A DNA stretch of 64,000 nt from Tiliqua scincoides (GCF_035046505.1 NC_089826.1:82656254-82720253), one strand, 5' to 3'; positions 32,830 to 45,139 are shown, numbered from the stretch's first letter. Notes: generated by a model from the sequence alone, not told the origin. Made by a program: numbers and translations.

Positions 32830-33880
32830 TTGGTAACATTACTGCTCTTTCAAGGAGTAGGGGCAGCACACCCGCCAAGCAGATTGGCGACAGAACCTCC
32901 CCCCTCCCCCCACTGGAGAAGGGGCCGCTCACCCATTAAGTGGGTTGGTGACAACATCACCCCTCTCTCAAAGGAACAGGGCAGCATACCTGCCAGCAGG
33001 TTGTTAACAGATCATCACCCCTCTCCCACTGGAGCAGGGGTCACACGCCCATTAAGTGGGCTGGTAATTGACGCTCCTCCCTCTCAAGGAGAAGAGCCAC
33101 AATCCCGTTAATCAGGTTGGTGACTGAACATCACCTCTCTCCAAGGAGTAGGGGCAGAACACCTGTTAAATGGTTGCTAATCATCACCCCTCTCCCACTG
33201 GAGCAGGGGTAGCATGCCCGTTAAACGGGTTGGTAACAACAGCACACCTAAAGCAGTGGGGGCAGCGTACCTGTTAAGTGGGTTGTTAACAGAACATCCT
33301 CCTTCTCAAGGGGAAGGGCCACAATCCCATAAGGCGGGTCTGTGACTGAACATCACCCCTCTCCAAGGAGTAGGGGCAGAGCACCTGTTAAATGGTTGCT
33401 AACAGAACATCCCCCTCCTGAAGGAGAAAGGACAGTGCACCCACACTCATTAAGTGGGCTGGTGACAGAACAGCACCCTGCTCTAAGGAGAAAGGGCCAC
33501 AATCCCGCTAAGCGGGTTGTTAACAGAACCTCTTCCCCTCTTCCAAAGGCATAGGGGCATTATGTCCACTAAGTGGGTTGGCAAAGGAGCACCCCCCTCT
33601 CTGAAAGGAGTAGGGGCAGTACTCCTGATAAGCACATTGTTGACAGAAAACCACCTCTCCCACATGAGTCGTGGAAGTGCACCTGGTAGGCAGGCTGGTA
33701 ACAGATCAACACCCTCTCCTAAGGAGAAGGGATAGCAAGCCTGTTAAGCAGGTTGGCAATGGAAACCCACTCTTCTCTCAAGGAGTAGGGGCGGTGCACC
33801 CGTTAAGTGGGGCTGTACAGAGCATACCCCCCTCTCAAGGAGCAGGGGCAGCATGCCCACCAAGTGAGTTGTTAAATGCC
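32830..33880. repeat. Minisatellite, about 58-60 bp period, roughly 17 degenerate units
   Basis: Units share AAGGAGTAGGGGCAGCAC, CCCGTTAAGTGGGTTGGTAA and CAGAACATCACCCCTCTC. Two neighbouring units at 33090-33200 (…GCCACAATCCCG…, …ACCTGTTAAATGGTTGCTAA…) recur at 33308-33418, which gives a higher-order spacing of about 218 bp. Open frames in the array are by-products. Confidence 0.85.
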
Positions 33881-34790
33881 TGCTGATGCCCAGGGAGAAC
33901 ATAGCATTAAATGCACCGGAGCGCCCCCATCCACTCCGCTCAACTGCATGGGTGCTGAAGCCTGACTTGGCAGCTTTTGAAGCGGCTAGCAATCCTCTGA
34001 GATGGCCCAGGGCTCCCAATATGCAGCCCCTAAAATATCATCTGAAACTGATGAAGTATTAACAGGGAGGAGTTCAGGTGCCTGCATAAAAGGGGGGGGC
34101 CCTCCCTGGGAGGAGATAGTTGCGGGTGGTTGGACATGGTGCAAGCTGAAACATGACAGTTTCGGGAGCCACCACCGCACCCTCGTCCGTGCCCCTTCTG
34201 GTCAGCCTTATACATCTGCAGGTGCAAGTATGTTGTGTTAGGACTCAACCTGTGATCATCGTGCCACAATGCTGGGGGGGGGGGGGAAGCAAACCTGGAT
34301 TTGGCAAGCGCCTCCTGGGTGGGGAGAAAATGCGCCCCCGTAGAGATCCCAAGATACTGGCCTGCACGGTGAGTCCATGTTAATTGCCGTGCATGATGCT
34401 GTGGGTAGTTGGCTTGTGCCGATCAGCAACCACAAAGGCGGTTCTACTAAAGCCCGCCAATATCCTTTACATTTGCAAGTCTCTAGTGTAATCCAACAGC
34501 CCCATAAGGGATTTTGAGTTCCCCTACCATCATGACCACCAGACCCCAGGCTGCTCCTTTTCAAGAGTACCATCTAAGTTGCCGGGGGGGGGGGGGGGGA
34601 GGCTGGAGCCACAGCACAAGCCAGTAAGGTGCTCCGTTTTATGCCACCCCCGGGGGGGGGGGAGGAGCTGAATTGGGCTGGGGATCATGCCCTCCTGCAG
34701 GCAAGGGCAAGATGGGAAGCCCCAGTTCCTTGTGCCCCTAAGTGCCCATTTAGGAGTCACTGGATCTGTGCTGGCTTGCAACTCACAAGA
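33881..34790. other. No gene recognised; several G-runs
   Basis: G-runs occur at 34090, 34274, 34580 and 34650. A TATA-like GCATAAAAGGGG lies at 34084, but no reading frame or splice pattern supports a promoter. Confidence 0.3.
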
Positions 34791-34794
34791 GCTC

Positions 34795-37290
34795 ACAGCC
34801 CCAGTCCCATGCCTGTGTACTCCTCAGTAAGTCCCATTAGATCAATGGGGCACACTCCCAGGAAAGTGTGGACAGGACTGTAGCCCTAAGTTCAGCTATG
34901 ACTACCCAGGAGCAAGACCTGTTATACTCTGTGGGACTTACTCCTGGAAAGTGGGGCGAGGACTGCTGCCCTATGGTCCAAGCCTCTGCATGCCTACTCA
35001 GAAGCAATGTTACGTGAAAATCCCCTTTTCCCTTCCAAGTTGTGATTTTTATATCTGGTTATGTTATTTTGGATCATGCAGACCAAGCAAGCAGGCCACT
35101 CCTCCCCCAGCACATGTTTCCAAAGGCCCTGGTCAAGCTACAAGCACATGAATTACACAACCCCCACTTCCTTGCAGGTCAATGTATAACCTAATCACTG
35201 TGTCTCCTGATTATGCAAAACAAGCATGCACCTCCGGAGGAAAAGGTCTATTGTTCTTTTGTTGTAGCTTTAACACTCTTAAGCACCTGTTGCAAATTGC
35301 CTCCCTCCCCCAGAAGGTCGGCCTGGCTGGTAAACTGACTTCCGGTTCATCATGTCTTTCTTACATACTCCACGTGTACCATTGTGTGTACTGAGTATGC
35401 GCATCTAGGACAGCTGTAGGATACTTCCGGGTCATTCTAGGTCAGACACAACCCTTTAAGAGAAAGCTCCCGAGCATATGTCTCTCTCTCTCTCCCTCTC
35501 TGGCTGCCCTCCCAAGGGAGTGGTCCTTCCCAGGACTCTTTCCCATCCAACTGCTCCCCAGGACAGGTAAATATATCTTGCATCTAAAACTCTTTCCCTT
35601 CTTCCCTATTTATTCCTCCCTTCTTCCCCATCTTTAGTCAGCAAACTGGGTTTAGCAGATTAAGGAACCCCTAAAATCCTTCCCTATAACCTATCTGTTT
35701 CTGAATTCCTTTTTGGATGCACCAAACACATAGCACATGCAACCACCATAAAAACTAGGTACATTTTTCAAGTACTAGAACCAAGAAATGTGCATTATGT
35801 TTACCTTTGTGTGTTTTGTAATAAAAATATAATCTTTGATTGAAAGTTACCTTTCTCCCAGTCTCCTCTTTAAGCTAAAAAAGGGATTTCTTTGCTTTAC
35901 ACTGTCTTGCTATCCAGTCTGCGATCCTAAAAGTTTCCAAAAGGCTAATATACTAATTCCCCTAAACAAAACAGCCCTTTTTGGTAACAGCAAGCCCTAT
36001 CCTAGCCCAAGGGGCTTACTCCCTGGAAAGTGGGGTGAGGACTGCAGCCCTATGGCCCAAGCCTCTGCATGCCTACTCAGAAGCAAGCCCCATCATAGCC
36101 CAAGGGGCTTACTCCCTGGAAGGTGGGGTTAGGACTGCAGCCCTATGGTCCAAGCCTCTGCATGCCTACTCAGAAGCAAGCCCCATCATAGCCCAAGGGG
36201 CTTACTCCCTGGAAGGTGGGGTTAGGACTGCTGCCCTATGGTTCAAGCCTCTGCATGCCTACTCAGAAGCAAGCCCCATCATAGCCCAAGGGGCTTACTC
36301 CCTGGAAGGTGGGGTTAGGACTGCTGCCCTATGGTTCAAGCCTCTGCAAGCCTACTCAGAAGCACGCCCCATTATAGCCCAAGGGGCTCACTCCCTGAAA
36401 AGTGGGGCAAGAACTGCAGCCCCATGGTCCAAGCTCTGTAGGCCTACTCAGAAGTAAGCCCCATTATAATCCATGGGGCTTACTCCCAGGAAAATGTGGC
36501 TAGGATTGCAGCCAGAGTGCAAGGCTCTGCATGCCTATTCAGAAGTAAAGCACATTATAGCCCATGGGGCTTACTCCCAGGAAAGTGTGCCTTAGGATTG
36601 CAGCCAGAGCCCAAGTGTCTGCCTACCTATAGTCCATGGCGCTTACTCCCAGGAAAACGTGGTTGGGGTTGCAGCCCAAGAGCCCCAGCCTCTGCCTGGC
36701 TCCTCAGATGTAAGCCCCATTACAGTCCCTGGGGCTTACTCACCTGAATGTGGGTGATCCTCTGCAGGTCCGGCAGAGGCGCTGAGTTGGCGCCCACTTC
36801 CCAGGTTGCACTCCCCCCTCATGGCGGCAGCTACGCGGCTCCCCATGTGCGCAACCCCACAGGGATCCAGAGGTCACCCACTTGGCGGGACACCTCCTGA
36901 AGCCCTGGGCTTGCCTGCTTGCTGAGTGCAGGGAGCTGTAACAGCCCTGCAGCTGCAGCATGTGGCCAGGCGCCTGCGCCTTTCCGAGTCATGTGGCCTG
37001 CTCTCAGAGTGCGCTGCGACCCGGGAAAGCCCTGGAGCAGCCATGGGCTCGTGGAGCCCCTCGCCACCAACCCCAGTTGGCCCTGCAGCAGGCGGGTTGA
37101 GCCCTCCCGGGCAGCAGCAGGAGCTGCAAGCGCCACGTGCACTGCGGCCAGCAGGGAGACCTGGCTCGGAGCTGGAAGGCGGAAGCCCGTTCCCTCCACT
37201 CGCAGGCCTGCTCAGAAACAGGTCCCCCTGTGCTCCACGGGGCTTACTCCCAGGAAAGTCTGCCTGGACTGCACCTGATCCTTCCCTTGG
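34795..37290. repeat. Tandem array of palindromic 93-bp units, split by a solo LTR
   Basis: The anchor GCCTACTCAGAAGCAAGCCC recurs at 36071, 36164, 36257 and 36350 (93-bp steps), then at about 36442 and 36533 in decayed form. Decayed units also lie at 34795-35003 and 37200-37290. Each unit is an imperfect palindrome around CAAGCCCC ... GGGGCTTACTCC. Removing the LTR and one copy of its duplication leaves 34992 to 36071 at exactly 93 bp. The 36770-37200 part is GC-rich and not clearly in the repeat. Confidence 0.88.
35008..35989 (+). mobile_element. Solo LTR (LTR retroelement fossil) inside the 93-bp array
   Basis: 982 bp from TGTTACG to GGTAACA, flanked by the 4-bp target duplication GCAA (35004-35007 and 35990-35993). 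A poly-A signal AATAAA lies near 35820. No internal region remains. The matching ends and duplication suggest a moderately young insertion, later than the array. The superfamily (ERV or Gypsy) is unresolved. Confidence 0.82.
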
Positions 37291-37294
37291 GCTG

Positions 37295-38120
37295 AGCCCA
37301 GCCAAACCCCCCATCCCCACCTTATAGACCAAACACGCTGCACATGGGGTCCAGTGCAGGAGAGGCTTCCTCAGAAGTTGCACTGGTCCTGAGTCCAAGG
37401 TGGCTGGAAGGGGTCAGGTCAGTACTGTGTCCACACAGCGCCCAAGTGCGAAGCAGGAGGAAGGCTGGGTGTTGTCCCTTAAAAGGCCTCTGCCTCCACT
37501 CAGTTCCAGCCCACCTCCACTCCCCCCACAGGGAGGAAACTCTTGTGTTCCAGGCCAGGCTCAACAAACTCCAATCACCCCTGTAATTGGGCGATCAGGA
37601 ATATTGTAATATACTATTTGGTAACACTTGAAAATTTCGAACAGAAAAGAGGCTACATTTCATTCTCTCTCCATCTAACCCACCACTCACATATCTCAAT
37701 CGCAATCTCTTGTCCAGCTGTCATTTTGTGTCAAGTGTGTAAGCAACAAAGGTTGCTGTCATTTGTAACAAGCAAAAGCATTGCCAAAATCTACAGAAGT
37801 GTGTGCATTAATTAATTCTGGAGCCTTGATGAAAAGCTCGGCAAGTTTTGCAGCCAACTTCTTTCAGAGTCTGGTCACGCATCATGGGTGAAAAAATAAT
37901 AAACGAAGAAACAAGCAGAGAGATAAAACATAATAACATCCAGTTTCTGTAAGCACAGTTAGATCATGTGACTCAGCCAACGGGAAGAGATCAAAGAGGC
38001 AGATTATGACAGAATCTTTCTCCTATCATACAAATATTCTCCCATTTTGGGAGGAAGCGCTGGACCTTATTCTCAACAGCAGTGTTCGAAAAAGGCAATC
38101 ATATGACAGCAAACAGAGTC
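37295..38120. other. No gene recognised
   Basis: Nothing supported; the 37600-38000 part is AT-rich and apparently single-copy. Confidence 0.35.
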
Positions 38121-38211
38121 CACAACAGTGATTTTCAACCACATGTAACACATTGGCGTGCTGTGAATGGTCCGCAGGTGTGCCACAGGAGTTTGGGGGA
38201 GGGACATATCT

Positions 38212-39138
38212 TAGTAATAATAATAATAATAATAATAATAATTTTATTTTTACCCTGCCTTTCTCCCCGAAGGGACTCAAGGCGGCTTACAACATATTAA
38301 AAACAATTTAAAAACAAATAAAAACATATTAACACATCATAAAAAACAGCAGTCAGAGTAAAAAAAATAGGTAAAAAGAGCATAGAGCAGCAGCAAGTCA
38401 TAAAAGAATCAGGCCTGTAAAAAATATTAAAAGATGTTAAAAAGATGTTAAAAGGCCGAGAACTCAGAAGGCCTATTTAAACAGAAGGGTCTTTAGGCCT
38501 TGCTGAAAGGTCTCAAGAGAGGGAGCCATTCTTAAGTCAAGGGGAAGGGAGTTCCATAGCGTTGGTGCCACTACTGAGAAGGCCCTATTTCTTGCAGCCG
38601 CCCCACGTACCTCCCTAGGCGGCGGCACTTGTAAAAAGTCCTTCTCTGATGACCTGAGAGGGCGAGCCGGATTGTACGGGAGCAGGCAATCTCTAAGATA
38701 CCCTGGTCCAGAGCAGTATAGGGCTTTAAAGGTCAATACAAGCACCTTGAATTGGGCCCGGAAACGAATGGGCAGCCAGTGCAGCCGCTGGAGAAGCGGA
38801 CTGACAGAGTCGAACCTCCTACCTCCAGTAACCACGCGGGCCACCGCATTCTGCACTAGTTGCAGTTTCCGAACCGTCTTCAAGGGCAGCCCCACATAGA
38901 GCGCGTTAATCTAATCTCGATGTCACCGAGACATGGATCACCGTGGCCAGGTCTGCACGATCCAAGTACGGCCGCAGCTGGCGCACCAGCCGAAGCTGAG
39001 CGAAGGCCCCCCTAGCCACAGGCGCCACCTGGGAATCCAGGAGCAGCTGCGAGTCCAGGTGGACCCCCAAGCTGCGGACCTGCTCCTTCAGAGGGAGTGC
39101 AACCCCATTCAGCGCAAGCCATTGGGGTAAGGCCCAAA
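38212..39138 (-). mobile_element. L2-type LINE, 3' 0.9 kb with RT C-terminus
   Basis: The minus strand codes for LDSQLLLDSQVAPVARGAFA, then LQLVQNAVARVVTGGRRFD, LHWLPIRFRAQFKVLVLTF and a terminal LWNSLPLDLR ... FQQGLKTLLF, the hallmark end of L2-clade reverse transcriptases. The frame breaks near 38900-38910. The 3' UTR ends in (AAT)n at 38216-38242. It is 5'-truncated. Confidence 0.9.
38473..38895 (-). pseudogene. L2 reverse-transcriptase C-terminal fragment
   Basis: Retroelement remnant of 140 codons (MGLPLKTVRKLQLVQNAV ... GLKTLLFK). Only the connection domain past the RT core is present. The upstream part, out of frame at about 38910-39138, continues the same protein, so the copy is dead. 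Confidence 0.85.
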
Positions 39139-39239
39139 GGGGGATGTGAACCCTTGGCTGACAATGTGGTATGCCTTGTCAACTGCCAAGAAACCTTTCT
39201 CAGGGTGCCATGAGATGAAAAGGGTTGAAAATTGCTGAC

Positions 39240-40335
39240 CCAGAGAGACCTGTGCACAACAGTAACCTGTCTTGGTTTAGCTGTCTTGAGGACTGAGCTC
39301 GAGATGGTCCCATCCTTCCCCATTCAAAACTCTGGAGTCATACATTAATAAAAACCAGTTTGGATGGCTCAACACTTCTACTTAATGTGCAATGGATCTG
39401 CATATGAAGATGATCACTATCTTCAGGGTTTCAAAATGGGTTTCAAAATGGCAGCCCTAAAAGCAGTTCAATGACAACCATAAGAACACTGACCTGGGAA
39501 GCCCGATCAGTGTGTCGCTGATTTTGTTGGATGAGCCATGGTCCCATCCTGCTCCATGTGTTATGTGTTCAGCTGCAGCATAAGTGGCTCCTTGCTCAAT
39601 TGAGCCTATCCTTCCAGCTCACTTGACCACATCAAGGTTTTCTCAGGAGCTGTTTTAGGTACATCGGTCCCAATCCTTAAATAATGGATGGGATGTTCGC
39701 TGATGTGACTTCAGTGGCGAGGATGAAGGGGATTTTGAAGTCTGGACGCCATACTTCCTGCAGAACTGCCTGTACTATCCAGTCACCTGAGACCACCTAC
39801 CTGTCCTCTCTCTGGTTCTTGCAGGAGATGTGGTCCTTAACGAATTCCTTCCTTTCTCCATCTCACACTCTCTTCTCTCTCCAGACCATTGCAAGAGAAA
39901 GATGTGCTATGCCAGGGCTCCATGCCTACCAGGCCCAACCTCACCAGACTTTGCACACAAAGGGAACAGCTATAGGGTTCCCTAATCTAAAGTATCAGGG
40001 CCTCTGATCACAATCAGAAGATGCATGTATATAACTATGAACCATGAATAAAATATTTCTTATAATCCTTAACTAAGTTTCCACTCCTATATGTTTTATT
40101 GATAGCAACTGGATGTTAAGATACCTTTACCATAGGAAGGGGGTCCTTTCTGTGATTACTCTGCTTTCCCCCCTCCCTTCAGCAAGTAGTTTCGCTCACA
40201 CCCTTCTGCTTTGCTGGACAACAACCCTTGCACACTCCACTCACATGTTGGAGGAATGTTCAAGATTAGAAAGCAATACCCTTGATGGGGCAAAGCAGCA
40301 CATTCACCACTGTATGCAAGAGTATCAACCTCTCT
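39240..40335. other. No gene recognised
   Basis: Unassigned sequence. AATAAA at 40049 has no associated gene. Confidence 0.35.
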
Positions 40336-40339
40336 CTAT

Positions 40340-40655
40340 GCCAGGGGAGGGCAAACCATGGCTCGAGGGCCAGATCTGGTGTCCACGTGGATCTGTCCGC
40401 CCAGTGAGTAGACCTGCTTCCACGAGGCTGCCATGTGATTTCCTCCCCATTTGGAGGACAAGGATGCTCTGGGCAACCGCATCTGTGCCAACGTTCTGTT
40501 GCACGGCATTCTGGGACGCTGGACAGACAACACAACTGCCCAAAGTGTCCTCTGAACAAGGAGGACATTGCGTGGTGGATGCGCAGAATGCTCGGGTGTG
40601 GTCCGGATGGGGACCGCATTCCAGGTTTGGAGCTGTTTCCATGCTAGAGTCTAAC
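40340..40655. mobile_element. Possible hAT-type fragment
   Basis: CAGGGGAGGGCAAACCATGG and CTCGAGGGCCAGATCTG resemble a hAT 5' end of the 'GGGCCAGAT' type. No matching second terminus was found. Confidence 0.35.
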
Positions 40656-40714
40656 TGAGATGGACTAGTTAGTGTGCTGTCTGATAGAATGGTCAGAAAA
40701 CATGCTCCTACAGG

Positions 40715-41392
40715 GTCCTGGTGCCAAACGTTTTAGCACCAGGCCCCTCTTATTAAAATGATACTCATTTACTCAAGACCCGCCTAGCTTTATGAGACTC
40801 AGGTTGCAATCCCATGCATGTCTACTTAGAAGTAAGTCCCATTGTGTTCTATGGTACTTACTCCCAGGAAAGTGTGTACAGGATTGCAGCCAAAAGGTTT
40901 CAGTTTATGAGCCACTCAAGACTGTTTTCGTCCTTTCTAGTATAGTATGTGTGTTGGGGGTGCCTTCTGGAACATTTATTGAGCTCCATGACCATTGCAT
41001 CAAAACCATTCTGGTGGCCTTTTCTTCCCATTCACTTGAACTCACAGAAGAGCAGAGGCATGTTTGCCTACGCATGACTAAACATGCACATGCGGTTCAG
41101 TTTTGTTTTCCATAGGGCTCAATGCATTTCCTTTGGGGGGCGGTGACTTCCTTCTTGAGAGTTTGCTGGAGCCTGTGTTCATCGGATCATGACCATTCTG
41201 GTGCCATTGTATTCCTCTTGGCCTGCCCTTTGAAGTAGAATGAGGCATGGTTGCCTACTGTGAGTAAACTCACACATGCTGCTCCATTTCAATTTCCATA
41301 AGGTTCCATAACATTTTCCTTGTTAGCTATCAGGTTGTCAGTGTCACAACCCAATCAAAATCAGGTCCCGACCCACAGTTTGGGAACCACTG
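40715..41392. mobile_element. hAT-type element, family F, with a palindromic unit inside
   Basis: Starts near CCTGGTGCCAAACGTTTTAG and ends ACAGTTTGGGAACCACTG. The interior matches 23476-24183 in the other orientation. A palindromic MITE unit (CATGTCTACTTAGAAGTAAG to AGGATTGCAGCC) sits at about 40803-40895. Confidence 0.65.
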
Positions 41393-41394
41393 TT

Positions 41395-42812
41395 CTAGAG
41401 CACATGAAGGCACTTGGATAAGGGGCAACCCGGTATCTTTCAACAGCGACGTATGTTCATTTCAAAAAGAATCATGTGCCAAACGGAATCGCCCTGCTCC
41501 GGAGCACTTTGGAGGAAGGCTTTAACAAAACAAGGTCCCATTGAAGTACTTCAGGCATCTCACAGCTTCTTTTGACTTTTCTCCCCTTTCTTTTCCTTGT
41601 CTGTCTCTGACTGCTTGGAGCTCTCATAAATCAGGTTAAATGTTTCTACAGTGCTGGCATTAAATCAAGCTCCTCGTCTAACACTGCAGGTGCCAAATGT
41701 TTTAACTACCCTTGAAAGCCTTTTCTAGCATAAACCTATCTTCAGGCTTCCTAGATTCTTCCACTCCAGCACGTTACATTCTTTATTGATGTTTATCTTT
41801 ATTGATGTTCTTTAGTTCTTAAATCCCTGTTATACCTATATGTGCTGACTGACAGGGGCATTGAGCTGCAAGAACACTGAAGTTGTAGAGTCATGTGCTT
41901 GACACACACACATGTGCTTGATTCACAGTCCTTTCCCATGACTGAGATTAGCAAACAAATCTACTGCAGCTATCCCTGATTTTCCAGTAGATCATTTTAT
42001 TTATTTAAAATATGACTTTTTATTTAACGAAACATAAGGTAATGGCTAGCAGTAGCAGCAAAGCACAACAAAACAATAAAAACTAAAGCAAATAAAATGT
42101 GATGGAGTAAAAAAATAAGCAGCATCCATATTAAAAGTTTAGGAAAACTGCACTGGTTTCAATCTTTTTTTTTCTACAAAGTGGCACATGTGGAACCTGG
42201 ATAACAGAGGCAGTGTGTCCCAGAGGAGAGACACCACAATCAATTCTTCTGCTCCTACACTACACTCCTGACTTCATAAGATAAAGGCAGGACCTCTGAT
42301 GATGGCCTTAATAGTCAAGCAGGTTCAGTGGCATCTACAATCTCCTAGCCTTCAAGGTCTTGCTGATGTTACAATTCCTGTTAACAGTTTTTGATCCCTC
42401 CTGTTCTTGGAAGCTTCACAATCTTTCAGAGTCATAAATCAGGCAGGACTTTGGGGAGCTATTGGCCATGTTTGGTAAAGATAGACTCAATCCCATCTAA
42501 CAGCCACCTGGCTCTTGGATCAGGGAACCCAGCACTAACTGAGAATGTGTTGTAGTTGGTGGCAATTGCTTGACAGGAGGGGTGGAGAATGAGTGTGCAT
42601 CACTCAGCGTCACTCAGTCACATGCACACAAGCCATTAGGTAATGTGGTTCAGTCACCCCTCACACCAAACCCCACCACCAGGGACAGACAGCAGCCAAC
42701 ACGTCTTCTTCCTCTGGATACAGCTCCCTTAGGGAGAAATCACCAACAATCTCCTTGGTGATCCTCTCAGCCTCAAAGTCTGGCCTGGATATACTTCTCA
42801 GGGTGCACTCTA
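41395..42812. other. No gene recognised
   Basis: Mostly unassigned. 41995-42150 is AT-rich and resembles a degraded minus-strand L2 3' UTR (TTTTTATTTAACG ... AACAATAAAAACTAAAG). Confidence 0.35.
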
Positions 42813-42815
42813 ATC

Positions 42816-43067
42816 CAGCAGTTTCCAAACATGCCACATAGAGCCCTGTTGTGGTGGCATCATGGCCCTGTTTTCCCAGGTGCCTCCATCTTGAATCATG
42901 CAAGATCTCACAAAATCGTGTGAGATCTCATGAGATCCAAGATGGGGGCGCCCAGCTCTCTTGGGAACATCTTGCTGGAGAACCAGTAAGAAGAGACCGC
43001 CGGGAACATCCTGTGGCATCCCTGTGAGTTTGCTGCAGTGCCATGGGGCACAGTTTGGGAGTAGCTG
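42816..43067 (+). mobile_element. hAT-type MITE, family D
   Basis: CAGCAGTTTCCAAACATGCC to CACAGTTTGGGAGTAGCTG; the interior has TGAGATCTCATGAGATCC and CAAGATGG. Confidence 0.7.
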
Positions 43068-43069
43068 CC

Positions 43070-44335
43070 CCAATCAAATAAATGGGGTTGCTTTGTGAGC
43101 CATTATGAGACTTGGCCAGAAACCCACTATGTCAGAAGTGAATCTGCAGCACATCAAAAACAGATCTAATAAGTCGATCTCAGTACAAGAAGATCCAGTC
43201 GTAGCAAACAACTTCTCAACATGGATGGTGAATTGGAAGGTGTTGCTCTGCGTTTGTTATTACTTAAGATCCAACATATCCAATTAGGGAAATTTTTCTC
43301 TTGAATGTTGATAGAAGTCAGAACTTCTTTGGCTCTGAAGGTCCCCTAATGGAGAAGTTTCAGGTTTGGTGCACTTGCTCCTATGTATTTGAACGACACT
43401 TCCTTGTCTGTGTGCATGTGGAATGCTTATGACCGATATAGCAGCACTGGGGAACTTATGGTCAGGAACCACATGTACACTTCAGTGCTTGGGGGCATAC
43501 AAAGACAATCCTTCATTTGCAAGAGAATCAGGCAAAACTTTTAAAGACAATGAACTGGTGCTTTCCAGGATAGGCTATGCACATGTGCATGAAGACCCCA
43601 TTTTGATCTTCCCCAGTGCTTAAACTAAATGCTTGTGCATCATGAAATGGAAACAGCAACATACCTAACACGTTAAAATGCATGTTTCCCTTCCAATGTG
43701 GTCTAAGTGCCTCAGAGGGGGCAATGTAAACACAACAGCTACAAGCTGGAGAGGAATGTGGACATCATCCTGCAGTTTCACTGGACTTCTGAAGACCTCC
43801 AAAGTGCAGAGCAATTGAGAGGTGATCTTCACCCCTCCACCCCCATAGGACTCTACTAACAAGAATCTGCCCCAGTGCTTCTGAGGTGCTCAAAGCAGCA
43901 AAATGATTGACTTCAGAGAATAAGAGTGGGGGTTTTTTCTGTTCTTCTGCTCCTGAAGCAGTTGAAGTGTATCAGAAATACAACGGCAAGGCAGTCCCAG
44001 CCTCTCTCTCAGCTTCGGAACTGGAAGGGGGAGATTTGTCCTGCTATACCACTGCTCCTTAGCAGCTCTTTAGGTGTCTGGTGACCCCTGCCCCATCGTT
44101 CAGTTCCATAGTTGGGGAAAACACTGGTGGTCATCACATGTGCCAGAGGACAAGGGATGATTCACAAGTGAGCTTGAAGACCCCTAACACTTGCTTATAA
44201 GCATACTTAACAAAGTCGTGCTCCATGAATACCAATGAAGACTGTCTTTTCAAGACAACGTGCTCCAGAAGGGGCAGAGCATTTCTTAAAATTTCAAACC
44301 ACTTTGGTAAATATACAACTGATGGACTAATGACC
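43070..44335. other. No gene recognised
   Basis: Nothing supported in either strand. Confidence 0.35.
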
Positions 44336-44339
44336 ATAC

Positions 44340-44598
44340 AGGTATCCCCCACTTTTTGAAAGGCCGTTTGTCAACGATCGGCTCTTTTGACCCCTTCCCT
44401 CAGCACAAAAAGCATGTGAATACATGAGTGGACATGGACGGGAAAGCTGTTGGGTATTTTAGAGAGGTGGCCTCTCTCAGGTTTTGTATAGGCAATTTGA
44501 ATTGGCAAGCTTAAAAAGACTTCATTCTGCTTCTTGATGATTTCTGGGTTTTGTCAGTGCTCTGGTCCCTACCTGTTGAATATGTGGGGAATGCCTGT
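44340..44598. mobile_element. Tigger/mariner-like MITE
   Basis: Flanked by TA; starts CAGGTATCCCCCAC and ends GTGGGGAATGCCTG. TA duplication and CAGG...CCTG termini fit Tc1/mariner (Tigger-like) elements. No transposase. Confidence 0.6.
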
Positions 44599-44723
44599 AT
44601 GTCAACATAAAAGGGCTGATTCCCCCCAAACACATCTGGTGTGGTAGCTGTTTCTTTCACTAGACTCTAGCCACTAGGGCCACATGTCAAGGTGGCTGCT
44701 TCTGGGTCAACAGCTTATGTATA

Positions 44724-45138
44724 CAGGTAGGCTGTCAGTAACTGTGGGGGTTCCAGTCCCAGAACCCCCACAGAAATCTATGGATTTTGACCCAAAATCC
44801 AGATAATGAAGTCTGCAGCCATGGGCACCTGAAATCCTCTGAAGGCAACCAGAACTGTGCCCCAGTTGCATCCAGAGAACCTTCTGAGATTTTTGGAAGG
44901 TTGAAAATCGCAACTTCAGTCAAAAAATGGAAGTTGCAATGTTTGGCCTTCCAGAGGCCTCAGTAGGCCTTCTGAGGGCTAAGGTTTCCTCCCTGGCCCT
45001 CAGAAGGTTCTTCAGAAGTGAAGGGAGTACAGCTTGCATTACCTCCAGAGCGTACAGGTTGGACCCATCCTGCAGCTCCTGAACCCACGGACGATCAAAT
45101 CCATGAGTCCTAAATGGCAGGTAATGAGGGCCACCTAT
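44724..45138. mobile_element. Probable second Tigger-like MITE
   Basis: CAGGTAGGCTGTCAGTAACT at the left and GAGGGCCACCTATA at the right are weak inverted termini with TA beside them. The interior AACCCCCACAGAAATC and TCCATGAGTCC is not coding. Confidence 0.4.
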
Positions 45139-45139
45139 A

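Larger units (their letters stand above)
38126..39237 (+). mobile_element. hAT-type MITE, family E, split by an L2 LINE
   Basis: Left part CAGTGATTTTCAACCACATG to GGAGTTTGGGGGAGGG, right part to AGGGTTGAAAATTGCTG, matching 18940-19239. The L2 copy lies between them. Confidence 0.75.

Noticed and set aside
32505-33990. An LTR on the minus strand with the minisatellite as its enhancer region
   Set aside because: There is an AATAAA and a plausible downstream part, but I could not find paired TG...CA ends or a target duplication.
34084-34095. TATA box of a plus-strand gene
   Set aside because: GCATAAAAGGGG is attractive, but no exon, splice site or reading frame follows and the area is G-run rich.
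35981-36457. 158-aa repetitive open frame
   Set aside because: It is a translation of the 93-bp satellite units (93 is divisible by 3), with no start context and no domain.
40113-40658. 181-aa open frame with minus-strand frames of similar length
   Set aside because: It lies partly in a hAT-like fragment; no domain or codon pattern supports coding.
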